Shown here: positions 63,214 to 64,000 of the stretch, one piece after another
How the letters are laid out: each line of letters begins with the position of its first letter
Numbering within the stretch: the stretch's first letter is position 1
Assembly (NCBI GenBank): GCA_004322365.1
Contig: SCTS01000005.1
Location: 1 to 64,000, forward strand
Reading direction: 5' to 3'
DNA: 64,000 nt
DNA from: Patescibacteria group bacterium
Lineage (GTDB): Bacteria; Patescibacteria; Paceibacteria; UBA9973; UBA2103
Notes under the pieces: model-generated
The model's input: only the letters and a program-made list of their open reading frames with translations
Databases searched by the model: none
Told to the model about the DNA's origin: nothing
Program-made: the position numbers and the translations under genes

Positions 63214-63972
63214 TTACTTCCAGAAGCCGAAATGGAAACGGTCCTTGAAAGATTGAATTCTTCCTTTGAATGTTTTGTGTCCATTTACATCCTCACGCAC
63301 TATTCCGACTTTTGTGGCAGTAAAAGTTTTTGTAGCACTATCGTAAGCACCTGAAACCTTTACTTGATCAGCTACCTTGATTTGTGCGAAAGCAAGAGCA
63401 ATATCACCATTAGTTATTACGGAACTTGTTGCAAGTTTAACTGTAACAACGCCTTCGGCACCTTTGCTCGCTAACATGAACTTCATATTGACTACATCGA
63501 TACTTTGCACGCTACCGTGAAGTGCTCGAATATTCTCTACCTGTACAGGACGCGACCAATCTTTAACCGCCTTAGCGTCTACGGTCAGTCCTGAAGTTCC
63601 TGTATTGAGTGTTCCTCCGAAACTTATATAGTCACCAATTAGGATTGTAGAGAGCGATGACGATCCATCAGCACGATGAGTAAAGACAGTGTTTGCATTT
63701 GTACGAACACTCCACGAGAGAACTGTTGCACCAAAAGCAGTCTCTGCACTAATCACTGAACCAGATACGGCAGTGACTTTTGCTCCACGAACAAGTACTG
63801 AATTGTTATCTTCGATGCGAATTTCAAGCGCTGAACCAACAGCGTGCGGACCTGACCTCTTCTTCCCTTCATTTTCATTTGCTGAAGCAAGAAAAGGACT
63901 AATGAATAAAGAACCGAGCACAATTAATGCTACTGGCGCTACGAGGGCGAAACGTTTAGAGATAGTGTACAT
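63214..63972 (-). CDS. Secreted DUF5666-like beta protein
   Basis: A 252-residue protein with a signal peptide (about residues 1-31; FALVAPVALIVLGSLFISPF) and repeated small beta-barrel-like units (VLVRGAKVTAVSGSVISAET, ILIGDYISFGGTLNTGTSGL, IKVADQVKVSGAYDSATKTF) of the DUF5666 type, ending in a basic tail. Such proteins are common exported proteins of Parcubacteria with unknown role. The gene may extend its operon outside the window at the right edge. Confidence 0.85.
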   Translation of the reverse strand: MYTISKRFALVAPVALIVLGSLFISPFLASANENEGKKRSGPHAVGSALEIRIEDNNSVLVRGAKVTAVSGSVISAETAFGATVLSWSVRTNANTVFTHRADGSSSLSTILIGDYISFGGTLNTGTSGLTVDAKAVKDWSRPVQVENIRALHGSVQSIDVVNMKFMLASKGAEGVVTVKLATSSVITNGDIALAFAQIKVADQVKVSGAYDSATKTFTATKVGIVREDVNGHKTFKGRIQSFKDRFHFGFWK

Positions 63973-64000
63973 ATTTTTATGTGTGCACGCGTACTGCGTG

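Noticed and set aside
1..64000. TGA recoded to glycine as in Gracilibacteria/Absconditabacteria
   Set aside because: TGA ends priA, hicB, the 39-residue peptide and others at correct family lengths, and no in-frame TGA is needed in any gene.

Overview
The window looks like the chromosome of an ultra-small Patescibacteria (CPR) bacterium, most likely of the Parcubacteria group. The evidence is the compact gene set rich in short hypothetical proteins, a class I lysyl-tRNA synthetase, a short prolyl-tRNA synthetase without an editing insert, small secreted or membrane proteins typical of this group (DUF5667-, Excalibur-, PspC- and DUF305-like), and a complete focus on cell wall, translation and DNA maintenance with almost no metabolism. 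TGA ends many genes (for example priA and hicB), so the standard bacterial code applies and TGA is not recoded as in Gracilibacteria. The family placement is inference; no rRNA is present to fix it.

Region 1-7600 is a tightly packed minus-strand block unlike the rest: a basic Ala-rich protein, a probable jelly-roll capsid protein, small virion-like proteins, a holin-like peptide, an M15 endolysin, a secreted fibre-like protein, a PD-(D/E)XK-like nuclease and a 608-residue membrane-associated protein. It has no tail, portal or terminase genes, and reads as part of an integrated tailless virus or a domesticated remnant. Upstream of it lies about 600 bases of non-coding DNA full of hairpins (6640-7238) and two tiny basic genes.

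From 7.8 to 28.8 kb are housekeeping genes (DoxX, HtrA-like protease, lysozyme-like protein, LOG protein, L27, L9, S41 peptidase, CorA, DnaB, RecR, L21, GlmS, RmuC, YqeY, an AspA/AstE-like hydrolase, PAP2) separated by repeat-filled gaps. From 27 to 34.5 kb is an accessory stretch: a DUF305/BNR metal-associated cluster, a HicB-HicA toxin-antitoxin pair, several envelope proteins, and a three-gene cassette of a GHKL ATPase, a STAS-like DUF4325 protein and a membrane protein. It ends at tRNA-Glu, next to three related structured elements that repeat the tRNA 3' end.

From 35.4 to 41.4 kb is a reduced division and wall (dcw) cluster, mraZ-rsmH-ftsL-ftsI-murF plus an inositol-phosphatase-like gene, behind an MraZ-type repeat operator. 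From 43.9 to 49.7 kb a T-box leader precedes a small gene, csaA, proS, mreB, mreC, an mreD-like gene and PBP2, so rod-shape genes appear tied to tRNA charging. The rest (49.9-64 kb) carries rseP, frr, alr, holB, a second mreB, murA (with Asp in place of the fosfomycin-target Cys), a PriA-like protein without its ATPase motifs, def-fmt, pepQ, a hibernation factor and a secreted DUF5666-like protein.

Two dispersed non-coding repeat families run through the whole chromosome part: four copies of a near-perfect 42-54 bp palindrome centred on TTAACG-NN-CGTTAA, and more than a dozen blocks made of degenerate AGCTG/ACCTG/ACCTAG units that face each other as long hairpins. Several genes have a -10 box only 6-8 bases before the ATG, which suggests leaderless transcripts.
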